Below are positions 48,771 to 59,970 of a stretch of DNA of 64,000 bases, piece after piece; positions within the stretch are counted from its first letter, which is position 1, and the number at the start of each line of letters is the position of its first letter. Origin of the DNA: Brachionus manjavacas (taxonomy: Eukaryota; Rotifera; Eurotatoria; Ploima; Brachionidae); NCBI GenBank assembly GCA_019054805.1, contig JAHQIY010000001.1, forward strand, positions 9,748,501 through 9,812,500, written 5' to 3'. Below the pieces are notes generated by a model, which was not told the DNA's origin, did not search any database, and was given only the letters and a program-made list of their open reading frames with translations. The position numbers were made by a program, and so were the translations under genes.

Positions 48771-48870
48771 AGCCTCTGTGTCAGATTGAAGCCGTTGCTC
48801 AAAAAGTTATTTTAAAAGGAGATGAGCGCCTCCACCAGGATAGACTAGGGACAATTATTATTATTATTAT
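48771..48870 (+). mobile_element. retroelement 3'-tail fragment ending in (ATT)n
   Basis: A diverged copy of the block at 21998-22095, sharing the CCTCTGTGTCAGAT, CTCAAAAAG, GATGAGC, AGGATAGA and GGGACAATTA blocks in the same order, and ending in ATTATTATTATTATT. No open frame. An ATT-terminated, 3'-only copy is what a 5'-truncated LINE (or a SINE sharing its tail) would leave. Confidence 0.6.
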
Positions 48871-49208
48871 GAAAATATCCTGCATTTAAATTTAATAAAT
48901 AAAAAATTTTGCATTATAATTTTAATGAAGAGGATAATTTTAAAATTCTGAATAAATAAATAAAAATTAAATTGTAAACTTAACAATTTTTTTGAGAAAA
49001 TTAAAATAATGAATTTTATATTTAAATTTATTTATAAATAAATTTAGTTTTTTTTTTTAAATTTTGAATATTTAAAAAAGTTTTGATGCATTTTCAAGGG
49101 AGATGCGCTTTTTAGATCTTAAATTGCGCTAATAAGGAAGACCTTTTAAGTAATGATACAATAAAAATCCCATTTGGTAAACTTTTTGTATGTTCTTGAC
49201 TAAATTTA

Positions 49209-49300
49209 TTGAGGATTTCATTAATTTGGGCATTTTTATATTTATAGAAAAAAATTTAATTCACCTAGACCAAACCACAGTTTGTCCATGATAAAATGAA
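49209..49300 (+). pseudogene. decayed partial copy of the tetraspanin-like gene
   Basis: About 90 bp nearly identical to 50251-50345 of the downstream gene (GGATTTCATTAATTTGGG, TTTATATTTATA, TAGACCAAACCAC and TTTGTCCAT are all shared). In frame it begins FIEDFINLGIFIFI, matching FIQDFINLGSFIFI of the gene, then is broken by a small deletion and stops. It marks a former tandem duplication or retro-insertion of the region around TM2. Confidence 0.7.
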
Positions 49301-49819
49301 AAAATTTCGATTGATGCTTTCTAAAATAAAATATTATCAACAAATTCAAACATTTCACAAATTATTGAAATAAAACAGTTGACTGAATAATGATTAGGAA
49401 TTTAAAGAAAATTTTGTTTTTTTTTATTTTTGTGTATTTTTCAATTTAATTATTGTAAGAATTTAAAATTCGTTTCAAAAATAATATTTAATTAAAATAG
49501 AAAGTAATGAATAACTTGTCCGAATATCAATTTAAAGACAAGAAAAACAAAATTATCAAAATTATAAACTAAAATCAAACAACCATTTATGAAAAACGTT
49601 TTGAAAAAAATCCAATCTAATTTGGCATTAATTTAAATTATGATTTAAAAAATATTAACATTGCTCTTTTTTGAAACCTTATCAAAATTTAACTGATAAA
49701 AGTATAAAACTCTATCTTTTATTTGACTCAGTCTCCAAAATTTTATTAATTTAAAATTTATGATTCATAGAGGTAATATCTAAAGTAAAAAAATGAAAAA
49801 TTAAATCTGTTTAACCGAG

Positions 49820-51244
49820 ATGCTTAAATCCCAAGTATCGAGTTCTCAAAAGTTTATAGCTAGTTCAAAAATTCGAACTTTAAACGAAGATACAAACAGT
49901 AATTTTAGCCATGGATCAAGTCAAGGATACATTCAAATAGATGGCAATCTCTCGATTGATACAAACCGAAAGAATTTTACCAGCACTTCTGAAAATTTAT
50001 TTTTAAATTTTTTCAAAGAGCTAATTTTAAAGTGGGTTGGACAAAAAGCACTTTATTTGACAATTCAAAAAATTTTTATTTTTTCAAATTTTATTCTAAC
50101 TTTGGTTATATTTGGCCTGAGTCTTTGGGTAAATATCGACGAAAAATTCATTCTAATTACAAGATTAGCCAACACTGTCCTCTACTCAAGCTTTGATCGG
50201 TTAGTCGGATTTTTGCCATTCGAATTATTGACAATATCTTCCATATCTTTTATTCAGGATTTCATTAATTTGGGAAGTTTTATATTTATAAAAAAATTCT
50301 TAAGTTCACATAGACCAAACCACATTTTGTCCATAATAAAAAATCAAAGAGCTTTGGTTAATATAAAACATGAGTTTAAAGATGATCTGGAGGTGGAAAC
50401 CTTAAAACGCCGAATAAAAATTCGACGTAGTCTAAAAAGTGTTTTGGTGAATATCCGATTTTTAATGGTCATTCAAATTCTCCTAACTCTGTCAGTATTT
50501 CTGGGCACATGTTTTTTTAATGCGTTGTATTTACATTTTAACATGAAATACATAGTCAGCTATGAGCTGCCTCAAACTTTAATCAAAATAATTCGACAAT
50601 ACGAAGAACAACAAAGGTCCATGGTCATAGAAAACAACCAAGCAATGCTTAGATTTGTCAATGTGGCCACAAATACTTTAGAAGAAGATTTAGTAGATAA
50701 AATAAATATACAATTCAAGTGTTGCAATTATCAGAATCCTTTTCAATTTGGTGACATGGCTCCAGCAAGTTGTAACTTAAATCGAGGATGTCTTAGGCCG
50801 ATGCAAAACTTTCTTTGGGATTATATTTATGGAAGCGTAATTGTTCTACTTGTTATCGGGTCAAGCAAATTTTTGATTCAACTTGTCCTTGTTTCTAATT
50901 TTTATGTGGTATTTTATAGACGACTAATTCAAAAGGTCTACTATGTGAATCTTAAAAAATTGGTTGATAATGAGTCCGACGATGATGATGATAATTCGGA
51001 ATCGAGGAAAAAACTGGAATTAATTCGAAAGCAAAAGGAGGAAAAATTGAACAAGGAAGAAGAGGAGGAAGAACTTAGAGCGATTCAAGAGCAAGCTGAG
51101 CTCAGTAAAATAAAATTTCTTGATAAGAAACAAGAGGAATATGAAAAAATGCTATTGAAACAGAAAAGATTCAAAGAGCTGAGGCATGAACAAATGCAGC
51201 GTCGTCTACAAACCCAATTTTTACTTGAAATGGATGAAGTATAA
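49820..51244 (+). CDS. tetraspanin-like four-pass membrane protein with charged C-terminal coiled coil
   Basis: A 474-residue single-exon gene. Membrane segments lie at about residues 84-104, 134-156, 211-235 and 335-365, with a large loop between TM3 and TM4 (about 236-334). That loop holds a Cys-Cys pair (FKCCNYQNP, residues 301-302) and two more cysteines (318 and 324, ASCNLNRGC). This is the layout of the tetraspanin large extracellular loop, except that the usual Cys-Cys-Gly reads Cys-Cys-Asn. Tetraspanins organise membrane microdomains and partner receptors. Unusual features are a Ser/Asn-rich cytoplasmic N-tail of about 80 residues, a basic segment of about 55 residues between TM2 and TM3 (normally a short loop), and a long C-tail with a DDDDD run and a highly charged Glu/Lys coiled coil (about 395-470). 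AATAAA at 51296. The family call rests on topology and cysteines only. Confidence 0.65.
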   Translation: MLKSQVSSSQKFIASSKIRTLNEDTNSNFSHGSSQGYIQIDGNLSIDTNRKNFTSTSENLFLNFFKELILKWVGQKALYLTIQKIFIFSNFILTLVIFGLSLWVNIDEKFILITRLANTVLYSSFDRLVGFLPFELLTISSISFIQDFINLGSFIFIKKFLSSHRPNHILSIIKNQRALVNIKHEFKDDLEVETLKRRIKIRRSLKSVLVNIRFLMVIQILLTLSVFLGTCFFNALYLHFNMKYIVSYELPQTLIKIIRQYEEQQRSMVIENNQAMLRFVNVATNTLEEDLVDKINIQFKCCNYQNPFQFGDMAPASCNLNRGCLRPMQNFLWDYIYGSVIVLLVIGSSKFLIQLVLVSNFYVVFYRRLIQKVYYVNLKKLVDNESDDDDDNSESRKKLELIRKQKEEKLNKEEEEEELRAIQEQAELSKIKFLDKKQEEYEKMLLKQKRFKELRHEQMQRRLQTQFLLEMDEV

Positions 51245-52561
51245 AATCATTATTTGAATTAATGTAAAAAAATTAAATATATTTTTTTGGTATTAAATAA
51301 AGTAAAAATCCAATATTGGACAATTTTTTTTAATTTTAATGCTGATAACAGTCCTATTATATGATTTATTTATTTTGTTGAGAAAATTTTATGTAAATTA
51401 CTTAAAGTATTTTGTCAAGATTTTACCTATCGAAAAATGAAATTTCAAGCTCTAAATTAACATTTTTCATTTTTTTAAAGACATTGCTTATAATATTATT
51501 ATACGATGCTAATAATCTTATTTCGGATAAAATGCAATTTAAAAATGAGAACTTATTAAATAGTGAATTTTAATCTTTAGTTTTTAATTTTATATCTAAC
51601 TAGCTAAAATCGCCTCAGCTGGATTTTCATAAAAAATTTTAATCAAAGGTAAAGTTAATATTAGTTTTTTTTCTTCTAAAAAAAAATTAAATTTCTCTCT
51701 TTTAGAAATAGATTCTGAAACTTAAAGACAAATTTAGTGTCTATAAAACTTTAAATAGGATACATAGCACCTGACATATAATTTCAACATTTTTATTAAA
51801 TTTCGAGAAACATTTACTTTAGTAGATCACTAAGTTGATTTTATCAACATTATTCAGATCGATCACGCAATTATTACCTTCATTTAATAAATTCTTGAAT
51901 CTCGTTTAATTTAAAATATTTTCATTTTTATTTCTGTTAAATAAGTGAAAAATATTGCTCGAATTTCAAGTTTACATAGCAATTTAATAATTTTGTCAAT
52001 AATGGCAATCGTATAGTCAATACTTCCTTAATTTTTTAAAATTTTTTCTTTTTGACAAAAACCATCCAGGTATGATATTTTAGTAGTTTTAAATTCAATT
52101 TAAATTAGCAAGCTTGATTAAGATTTTTTCCGTTTAGCAGTTTTTTTTAATAAAAATAAAACCTGTTCATATTTTTAATATTTTAATATATAAAAACATT
52201 AACGATTTGTCTTTTTATACCGCTGATTTAAAAAATTAATTTCGAATGGAAAAATCAACTACAGTAAGGTGTTTTTATTTTACATATTTTTTAATTTTAC
52301 ATAATTATTCACTGAATAACGTTCCTGATTTAATTTTCAAAATCGATTACATGTTCCTAGTACATCTACTTAATATGAAAAAATTCTGAAACAGAAAATA
52401 AAATTTAACCACTTTAGTAGACTTTATAACTAAGCAATTTTCTGCCTAAATTTTTTCTTAATTTAAAACTTGCCTTTTTTTTAATTTCGCTTTTAATTTA
52501 AAATTAGATTTTTGTAATTTTTTTCTAGATTTGAATTTAGGATACACATTATTAATTTAAA
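51245..52561. other. intergenic region upstream of YTHDF
   Basis: A/T-rich, with no supportable gene. TTTTTTTCTAG at about 52519-52529 and TTTAG at 52539 could be acceptors of a 5' UTR intron for the YTHDF gene that starts at 52562. Confidence 0.55.
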
Positions 52562-53773
52562 ATGAGCAATGATGGAAGATTGATGAACGATGAGTCAAAA
52601 GAAGAGGAAATTAACAATGCTGAAATTCCTAAGCTGTCCGGAACTGCAGATACCCGTCCAATTAATTATATGCAATCGGCGATGTGCTACTTGGTGCCTC
52701 CGTATCGCTTTGTACCTCCTCAATTTAATAATCAATTTTACATGTATTATCGAAATGGCACTAATTTCTGGGATAACCAAAATTTAGGTTATAACTATAA
52801 TAACAACCCTGTTAATGACACACAGTATTATCAAGCTGACCAGTTTGGTAATAGGCCTAACCGTAAAAATTTTAAACAATCGAAGAAAACATTTCAAAAT
52901 AGAAAATTTTCTCCAAACCCAGAAAATATACATGCTTCAAATGAATTTAATAATTTACCTTTGCCTTCTCAATTTGAAAATAATCAAACACTACGAAAAG
53001 ACAATCAAAACTTTAATAACTTCTCGCCAAATTATCAATACCATCTAGGTTATCATAATCCAATGTACAATCAGTTCATGCCCGCTCAACTTGCATCAAA
53101 TTTTAACAATTTAAATTTAAGTCAAGATTTTTTCCCTTACAACAATTTAAATGATAACACCACCCTTAATAGCTGGAATCAAAATGACTTTAAATTCAAT
53201 GGTGAAACTGAAGGTGCAAATGATAGCCGATTTTTTGTCATCAAAAGCTATTCTCTAGACCATGTAAAGCACAGTATAAAAAATGGAATTTGGTGCTCGA
53301 CTGTCAATGGAAATCAAAAGCTAAATCAAGCGTTCAGCGAGTGTTCGAAAAAAAAATACGGTTCGGTTTATTTATTTTTTTCTGTTAATGGATCTGGTCT
53401 TTTTTGTGGCATGGCTGAGATGACGTCTGATGTAGATTTTGAGACCAAGTTGGACCTATGGGCACAAGATAAATGGAAGGGAAAATTTTGTTTAAACTGG
53501 ATTTTTGTAAAAGATATCCCAAATAGAGCTTTGAAGCATGTTTTTTTGCCAAACAACGAAAATAAACCTGTAACCAAGTCTAGGGACACACAGGAAATTT
53601 TGCTAGATCAAGCGATTGAAATGGTCAATATATTCCGAACTTACATAAGTTGTTCAAGTTTAATGTATCTTAATGATTTGAATAATTCAATTCAGAATAA
53701 TGAGAACGAGCATGCCAATAATACGACACCAGTGTTGGATAAAGAGTTGAAACCGAGCGAAACAAATAGCTAA
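52562..53773 (+). CDS. YTHDF: YTH-domain m6A reader, YTHDF family
   Basis: A 403-residue single-exon cytoplasmic N6-methyladenosine reader that would govern decay and translation of methylated mRNAs. The YTH domain spans about residues 221-375. SRFFVIKSYS opens it, IWCST carries cage Trp 244, the central core reads FSVNGSGLFCGMAEM, LWAQDKWKGKF provides cage Trp 300 and Trp 305, and it continues WIFVKDIPN and NKPVTKSRDTQEI. The full aromatic cage is therefore present, and the sequence fits YTHDF rather than YTHDC (the DKWKGKF and NKPVT motifs are YTHDF-like). The N-terminal 210 residues are Asn/Gln/Tyr/Phe-rich and low-complexity, as expected of the phase-separating region of this family, though shorter than in vertebrates (human about 560-580 residues). 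AATAAA at 53967. Confidence 0.95.
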   Translation: MSNDGRLMNDESKEEEINNAEIPKLSGTADTRPINYMQSAMCYLVPPYRFVPPQFNNQFYMYYRNGTNFWDNQNLGYNYNNNPVNDTQYYQADQFGNRPNRKNFKQSKKTFQNRKFSPNPENIHASNEFNNLPLPSQFENNQTLRKDNQNFNNFSPNYQYHLGYHNPMYNQFMPAQLASNFNNLNLSQDFFPYNNLNDNTTLNSWNQNDFKFNGETEGANDSRFFVIKSYSLDHVKHSIKNGIWCSTVNGNQKLNQAFSECSKKKYGSVYLFFSVNGSGLFCGMAEMTSDVDFETKLDLWAQDKWKGKFCLNWIFVKDIPNRALKHVFLPNNENKPVTKSRDTQEILLDQAIEMVNIFRTYISCSSLMYLNDLNNSIQNNENEHANNTTPVLDKELKPSETNS

Positions 53774-56715
53774 ATGGTTCAATTAGTTGTAAAGATTTTT
53801 CTGTAAATTTTTCTGTTTTGAAACCGGCAACTCTTTGACAGAAGGAGAATTTTTCGTATTGACGGCTTTAATGCCATCTCTATGGTGTTTACTAGTTTAA
53901 TCATTTTTGATAATTTTTATTTTTAACAAGTCAATATTTAAATTTTATTCCTGATAATGATTTTAGAATAAATGATTTTACATTTTAAATAAATTATTTA
54001 AGCATATAAAAGTTAATTTTTTTTTATTATAAAATAATTTGCTAAAATGAATTTAGTGAAGCATAGAATGTGTTCTCAATCATAATTAATATCCACGAAC
54101 AAAAAATCTAAGCTTCCAAATGACTTAATCAACGCATTGTTTACTGATTTTTCAAAGAAAAAACACCATATATATTATTAGGGATACTTTTGATGCAAAT
54201 TCAAAGATTATGTTTGTTAGGCTTTTTAATTCTATTTCTTGAATAGCATCTGCCATTTTTGCGTACCATAGGATCTCAACTCCGCGAGGAAGTCTTTTCG
54301 CAGATTATGATATTATAATATTTATTATTAAATGTTTGATTTTAATTTTAAAATTATTTTTAAATGATAAATATTTGAATTTTTTTGAGGAAGTTATTTT
54401 CTAGTGGAGTTTTTTTCTGTTTGAATTCTGGTTATAGTAATAAATCAAAGCATGAGTATAAAGTTAAGTAATAAATCGTATAAATATGGTTTTAAGCGTT
54501 TAAAATTTTAAAGTTTTGATAAAGGTAAATTGTGGTAGATGATTAAAAAGCCTAACAAACATAAGAGATTATAATACATTTTGTTTTCATCAAATTTTAA
54601 TACTTTCAGCAACTAGAATTTGAAATTAAGATTTAAAATTAGCATAGCTCAAAAAGATACATGACCAATTTGACTAAGAAAAATTAAGATCAAAAAACTA
54701 ATAATTTTTCTTGTTTAAGTTCATAGAATTATTTAATTAAAACCTAAAAATATGTTGCGGAGGAAGCAATTTGAAGAGTAATGAAATAATTGAAACTTTG
54801 GATTAAGGATTAAGCAGAAAAAACCAAAAGAGACTGATAAGTATCGGAAAGACGACTTTAATTAAAAATTTATAAAAAATATCGATAGCTACTTAAACTT
54901 TTTAATTTAGATGCTGGGATATTTAAGATTTGAAATTTAAAAAAATTAATTTAAAATTTTAAGCTTCATTAGTTAAACTAATATAAAATCATAAATTTTA
55001 TGTCTTAACTTTAAATTAATTTTAAGAAAAAGCAATTATTGATTTGGTTTGTTTAAAAAACATAATAGAACTCAATCGAAATAATTTTTTAGCTTCAAGT
55101 CTCCTTGAAAATTCAAAAGGATGTTATCAAAACTAATTCCCAAATTAAAAAAAGCAATAAATAATTTAAAAACTTGTTTTTCCATTAATATTTGTTATTT
55201 TAATTTTTAAAGTTCATAAAAAATTTAAATTTATTTATTTATTTTTTGGAAAAAATTCTTAACTTTAAATATATGTAAATTTATTTTGAAAATTAGTTTT
55301 CTTTATTAATAATGATAGATATTTAATATGTCAAACAATTTAACTGTGTTCTTTTAAAAGTTTAATTAAAATTACTGCATCGGTTGAATCTAAATTATAC
55401 AATTTTGAAATAATCATTTCTTTTTTTTTGTTTTTGTTTTTTTTTAAATAAAGTAAAGAATTATTATTTTTTAACTTTAAATTTATCATATTTACATACT
55501 TAATAAAATTTTTCTTGTAAAAATTTAATTTTTTTCGATTAACACGCTGAATTTTAAGATTTAAAGAGAAAAAGGTTTAAACTAGAGTAACTTAAAATTT
55601 CAAACATATTTGTGTTATAAAGCAAGAAGTTTTAAACTAATTCTATTTTGTCAAGAGCTTAATTCTTATTATTCGAAAAAAGAGAATTTAAATTTTCTCA
55701 TGAATAAAATTTTGGCCACATTTCCCAACGCCTATTTCTAGCATCTCATTGAAAAATCATAGAATGTAGAAAACTTCAAACTGAAATAAATTAAATTCTT
55801 TTAATTAAAAAAATTCAAAATATTTACTAAAGACTAACCTACATTAATTAAAAAAATCTAGACGGACTGATTCCAAGTTTGAAAAAAATAATTTTGTCGA
55901 TTTTCTTTCATAAACTTGAAAAATTAACTTGAATTTATTTAAATAAAAGATTATCGTGTTTTTGATACCATAATCCAAAATTAGCCGAACTACAAAATAA
56001 TTTTTTAATAATCAAGGTTTTAATCTTCCTTCATTTAAAAACCCTTATCATACTGAACACTCTAGGGATCAAATCAAAGCAAAATGCTTATTTAAACGAT
56101 CTTTCTAATTAAATTTAAATCTTGATTATTTTATAATTAACACTTACTCAACTTGATGATTTTTTTTGTCTATTTAATCTTAATTCAGAGTTGGTATTAC
56201 TCAAATCGACTTGTGGTGCTTAACTATGCTCAGAGATTATTTATTTACTATGTTGTTTGATATATCTTGGAGTTAGAGATTTAATTACTAGAATTGAAAT
56301 TTGTTATTATCATTTTAATAATAACAAACATTCATAATATCAAGTTGCAATTTAAAATTAATTTTTGATTTAAAATAAATAATGATTTAGTTTGTAAACT
56401 AGTTAATTTGTAAAGTCATCTTAGTTTCTATTTTTAATTTGGTCTATATTCAAATACTTTATCTCTTTTTTACATATAGAATATTTAGTTGAAAACCTTT
56501 AGCAATTGTTTTTAGATTCTAGGTAGCTTTAGTTCGTGAGATGCGTAAGAAAGTCGTGTGATTGTAAAATAGGTCAAATATTAAATTTCGTCGTATTTTT
56601 CTGATTATTTAATTTTTAAAAGATTTTTAATTAATTTCCATTTGAAATTTAAGAATTTATTCAATTGAACAATGGTGTTTTAAACTTGAATTTTAATTAA
56701 GTTAATTTAGTAATT
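53774..56715. other. intergenic region
   Basis: 3' flank of YTHDF, then A/T-rich sequence. It contains the inverted-repeat element at 54208-54564 and no supportable gene. Confidence 0.55.
54208..54564. mobile_element. MITE-like element with 23-bp perfect terminal inverted repeats
   Basis: The arms at 54208-54230 and 54542-54564 are exact reverse complements (core TGTTTGTTAGGCTTTTT), enclosing about 310 bp without coding capacity. Inside, 54259-54330 (TACCATAGGATCTC...CTCCGCGAGGAAGTC, ending in TTATTATTA) resembles the 3' tail of the LINE in DYNC2H1 intron 4 (TACCATAGG...TCATCTCCGCAAG...ATTATT). A retroelement tail therefore seems nested in the element. Confidence 0.6.
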
Positions 56716-59700
56716 TTAAGTTGGAGCAAATTTTTTTCTCAAATGACCTATAAACCAAAATATTTCATGATAAAACAAATTTTCTATTGTTTCTAGATCA
56801 GTTTCATTGTTTGAATCTGAATCAAGACAGAGGGTGGTGGAGATCGGTAATTTTCGAACATGATTGACCATGTTTGAGTTTGATTGAAAGCACCATGAAG
56901 CTTTTTGATGCTGATTGCTGTTCCGAAGCAATTTGGACCGTAAATAAAATTAAAAACGAATTAAGGAATTTTCATTAGTCAAGCTTAATTGACTTCCTGT
57001 GAGTATCACAATGAGAGCTTTTTCGTTGCTAAAACCAAGATAAAAAAGTAATTAATTAGGAAAAATTTTTGATATCTATCAGAAATAAATGCGTAGCATT
57101 GATTTTATCAAGTTTTTTCTCAAAAACTTAAAAGAATTCTTTTAATAGACACTTTCCAAATGGTTGATTTGATCAAAGCCTTATATTTACTAATTTTAAT
57201 TATATAAGTTGTTTTTTTTTTAATTAAACACTCCTAGTCTAAAATATATAAATTGCTGAAATATCTAAGGTCGTTTCGTTTAAAATTGTTTTAATAAAAA
57301 AACAAAAGATAATTAAGAGCCGTGTTGTGCATGTCTTTATTAGATTTATTTATGAGTTGTGTTTTTTTTTTGATTGTTAATATTCAAAAAAGCTAATAAT
57401 AGATTCTGTTTACTCTTGAGTTCAATTTATTTATCAGATGAAACCTAATCATAAAGTAAATATTTAAAGTTTAAATTTATCCAGAAATTAAAAAAATCTT
57501 CTTGAATTTAATTTCTTTAATCGATTTTATTTGAATAACAAAAACATTTCTATTAAAATGAGCACTTAGCCATGGTTCATTGTTTTGTATTGTTCAAGCA
57601 CGCTTTTCTTTAATTAAAAACTTGTCAAAGACAATTCTTCAATCTTCTTTAAAAAAGAAAAAAAGGTGAAATGGCCAAAACTAGACATTAATCCAAAAAA
57701 AATTTAGATCATTCAGCATTTGAGTAAATCCTTTTCTTTGTAAACTTAAATGCTATATCCTCCTCGAAGCAAAGAGTAGGTTTGTTAAGTATTATTTTGC
57801 ATTTGTTTGTGGTCATTTATTTTTAATGTTTTTTTTCTTTTTCTTAATAGAAAAAAAATTTCTTTTGATAAAACTTATTCAAAATGTCTTTCCGGGTCAT
57901 TTATGGCCTTTTTTGCGATTAAAAAGATGCTCAACTTTATTTTGTTTAGATTTAAAATAATTTTGTTTGCCACAATTAAATCGAGTTTAAATGATAACCC
58001 AAAGAGCTCTGTCGTATTAAACAATTTATCTATTTATCGATAAAAATAATCAATTTTAATAACTATTGAAGGTTACTTCTTCATATTTAATTAAATGCTT
58101 CCAAGTGACTATTGATTCTTGATTTTCGCACAGGCTTAGAAAATATCATTTTTAAGGTAGCAAACTTTAGTCACTCAAAGACGAGGTTCAAGCAAAAGAA
58201 AACATTTATAATTAAAAAATTTCTAGCTAAATTAATTGAGCAAAGATGCCAATAGAGCTCGTTTGAATTTACCAAAACCAATTTAAATACAATCTGTTCT
58301 TTTTTTTATAATTAAAAATTTTAATTTAGGTTTTTTTAAAAATTTTTTTTTTTTCCCTCTAAATCAACAACGGGGCACCATGTAGATTAAGGATTAAAAA
58401 AGGAATTGAGTGTTATTTAGATTAATTGTCAGCTAATGCTATTTAGAATAAAAAAAGGTTTAAATTGCATCATAGGGAGATTTTATTTAGGGTAATGTCA
58501 ATTTTAATGAAATCAAGCTGAGAAAAAATTTCATGTTTGAGGATATGATTAATTTTTATTCATTCGCTTTTGTCACTATGATATATTTGATAAGTATGAA
58601 TATTCGCAAGAGACAATGTGAAGCAAAAAGTAACCAAATTTAGCCTATTTGAAAAAATTTATCAGCTAAAAGTTTATCTTAAAATCTTGCACGGTTTAAA
58701 GCAGAATTATTATTTTAATCAAGTTTACATTGAGTTCGCGAATAAAATAGCTAAACTGAATGAATAATCGATATTTACGCATTTATCTTTGAGCGTCGTT
58801 TTTATATTCATTATTCTCTAGAACTATTTCGTTCTATATAAAATATTTATATTTTTTCTCCATTTAAAATCAGATCTTGTTTTATCATTTTATAAATATA
58901 TTTTATTATAATTAAACTAAATAATTTGCTTATATCTTACTTATTTTTTTCTTTGTTTCTTACTTTTTTCTATCAGCATCAGAATCTATTAGGGGAATTT
59001 ATCATAATGAGTGATTGCTTCATCGATAGATTTGGCAAAGTAAAAAATGCAGAAATTTTATTATCAACTAGAGATTTTGGAATTTTTATAGAGCGCAATT
59101 CTGCCGGGATGTTGTTTGTTTGCTGAGAGGGCTGCGGGATTAGAGTCAGTTTAGCTTATGGTAAACAAAAGTTCATGTGACTAAGGGCTTAATGATCAAT
59201 ACTAAGTCGTCCTTGAGCAAACTTAATTAATCAAGTGTAGGGTTAGAGCATAAAATTCCTACTAGTGCTTAAATCTAATTTATTAAATTTTCTTCTAAAT
59301 TCACCTTTTGGAACGAGGAAAACACAACAAACATTGCGTCATCATTTGAGCCAAGAATCTTTATAATTACTTGGGTCTAAGCTTATTTAATAAAAAGCAT
59401 TTTAGACTCATGTTTTTCAAAGGTAAATTATTCTCTCAATTGTTTGACTAGTATCAAGCACATTTTGAATTTATTTTAAATTTCTATCATAATTTAGCTC
59501 GAAATTAATTGTCCATCTTAATCCATTTGTTGACTTGAAATTATCCATCAAAGTATAAGCTCGCCGGCTGTCCATTTGGCCAGGTCTCTATGCTTCAAAT
59601 TCACTAATGACACACATTTCAAGGTTGTCTTTAATTTATCCGCGTGAGCTTGTTTATTTTTGTTTCAGACTAAACCAATTCAACTTTGCATCTAAAAAAA

Positions 59701-59755
59701 TCTTCCAAGTGAGAAATTTGAAAATTAAATTAAAAAAAAACCTTTGATTTTAGAT
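56716..59755. other. intergenic region with weak coding potential
   Basis: A 51-codon ATG-initiated minus frame (56868-56716; MVNHVRKLPISTTLCLDSDS...) has better codon balance than its surroundings and could be a terminal exon, but no family or partner exon was found. Frames at 57807-58043 (+) and 58926-59126 (+) are hydrophobic or low-complexity. No RNA gene was recognised. Confidence 0.4.
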
Positions 59756-59807
59756 CGATAGTTTAAACTTAAGTTTAAATAATTTTTTAATATTAAATTT
59801 TTTTTTT

Positions 59808-59970
59808 TATACCGTAAACTCGTGTTCACGACTCTAAGAGTAAAAGCCGAAAACTCCGCTTTTACTCTAATTGAAATTGTCTTTTACTTTATATGGCAAA
59901 GGATGGGATTTTTTATTTTTTTTTAATTTTTTTCCAAAAACTTAATCTTTGGTCACGAGTTTACGGTATA
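59808..59970. mobile_element. 160-bp MITE with 17-bp perfect TIRs and TA borders
   Basis: TATACCGTAAACTCGTG at 59808-59824 is exactly mirrored by CACGAGTTTACGGTATA at 59954-59970. The TA ends fit the TA target-site duplication of the Tc1/mariner superfamily. A second, internal hairpin (AGAGTAAAAGC at 59837-59847, GCTTTTACTCT at 59858-59868) lies near the left end. The flanks are themselves similar: CGATAGTTTAAA...TTTAAATAATTTTTT precedes at about 59756, and CGATAGTTTAAATAATTTTTT follows at about 59980. The insertion thus sits between two copies of a short direct repeat. No coding capacity. Confidence 0.75.

Larger units (their letters stand above)
47270..49208. other. intergenic region with hairpins
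   Basis: 3' flank of the GPCR-like gene, then A/T-rich sequence. It holds two strong hairpins (48340-48372 and 48573-48625), a retroelement tail (48771-48870) and (at its right border) the decayed tetraspanin copy. A 73-codon frame at 47982-48203 is low-complexity and hydrophobic; I do not call it. Confidence 0.5.
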
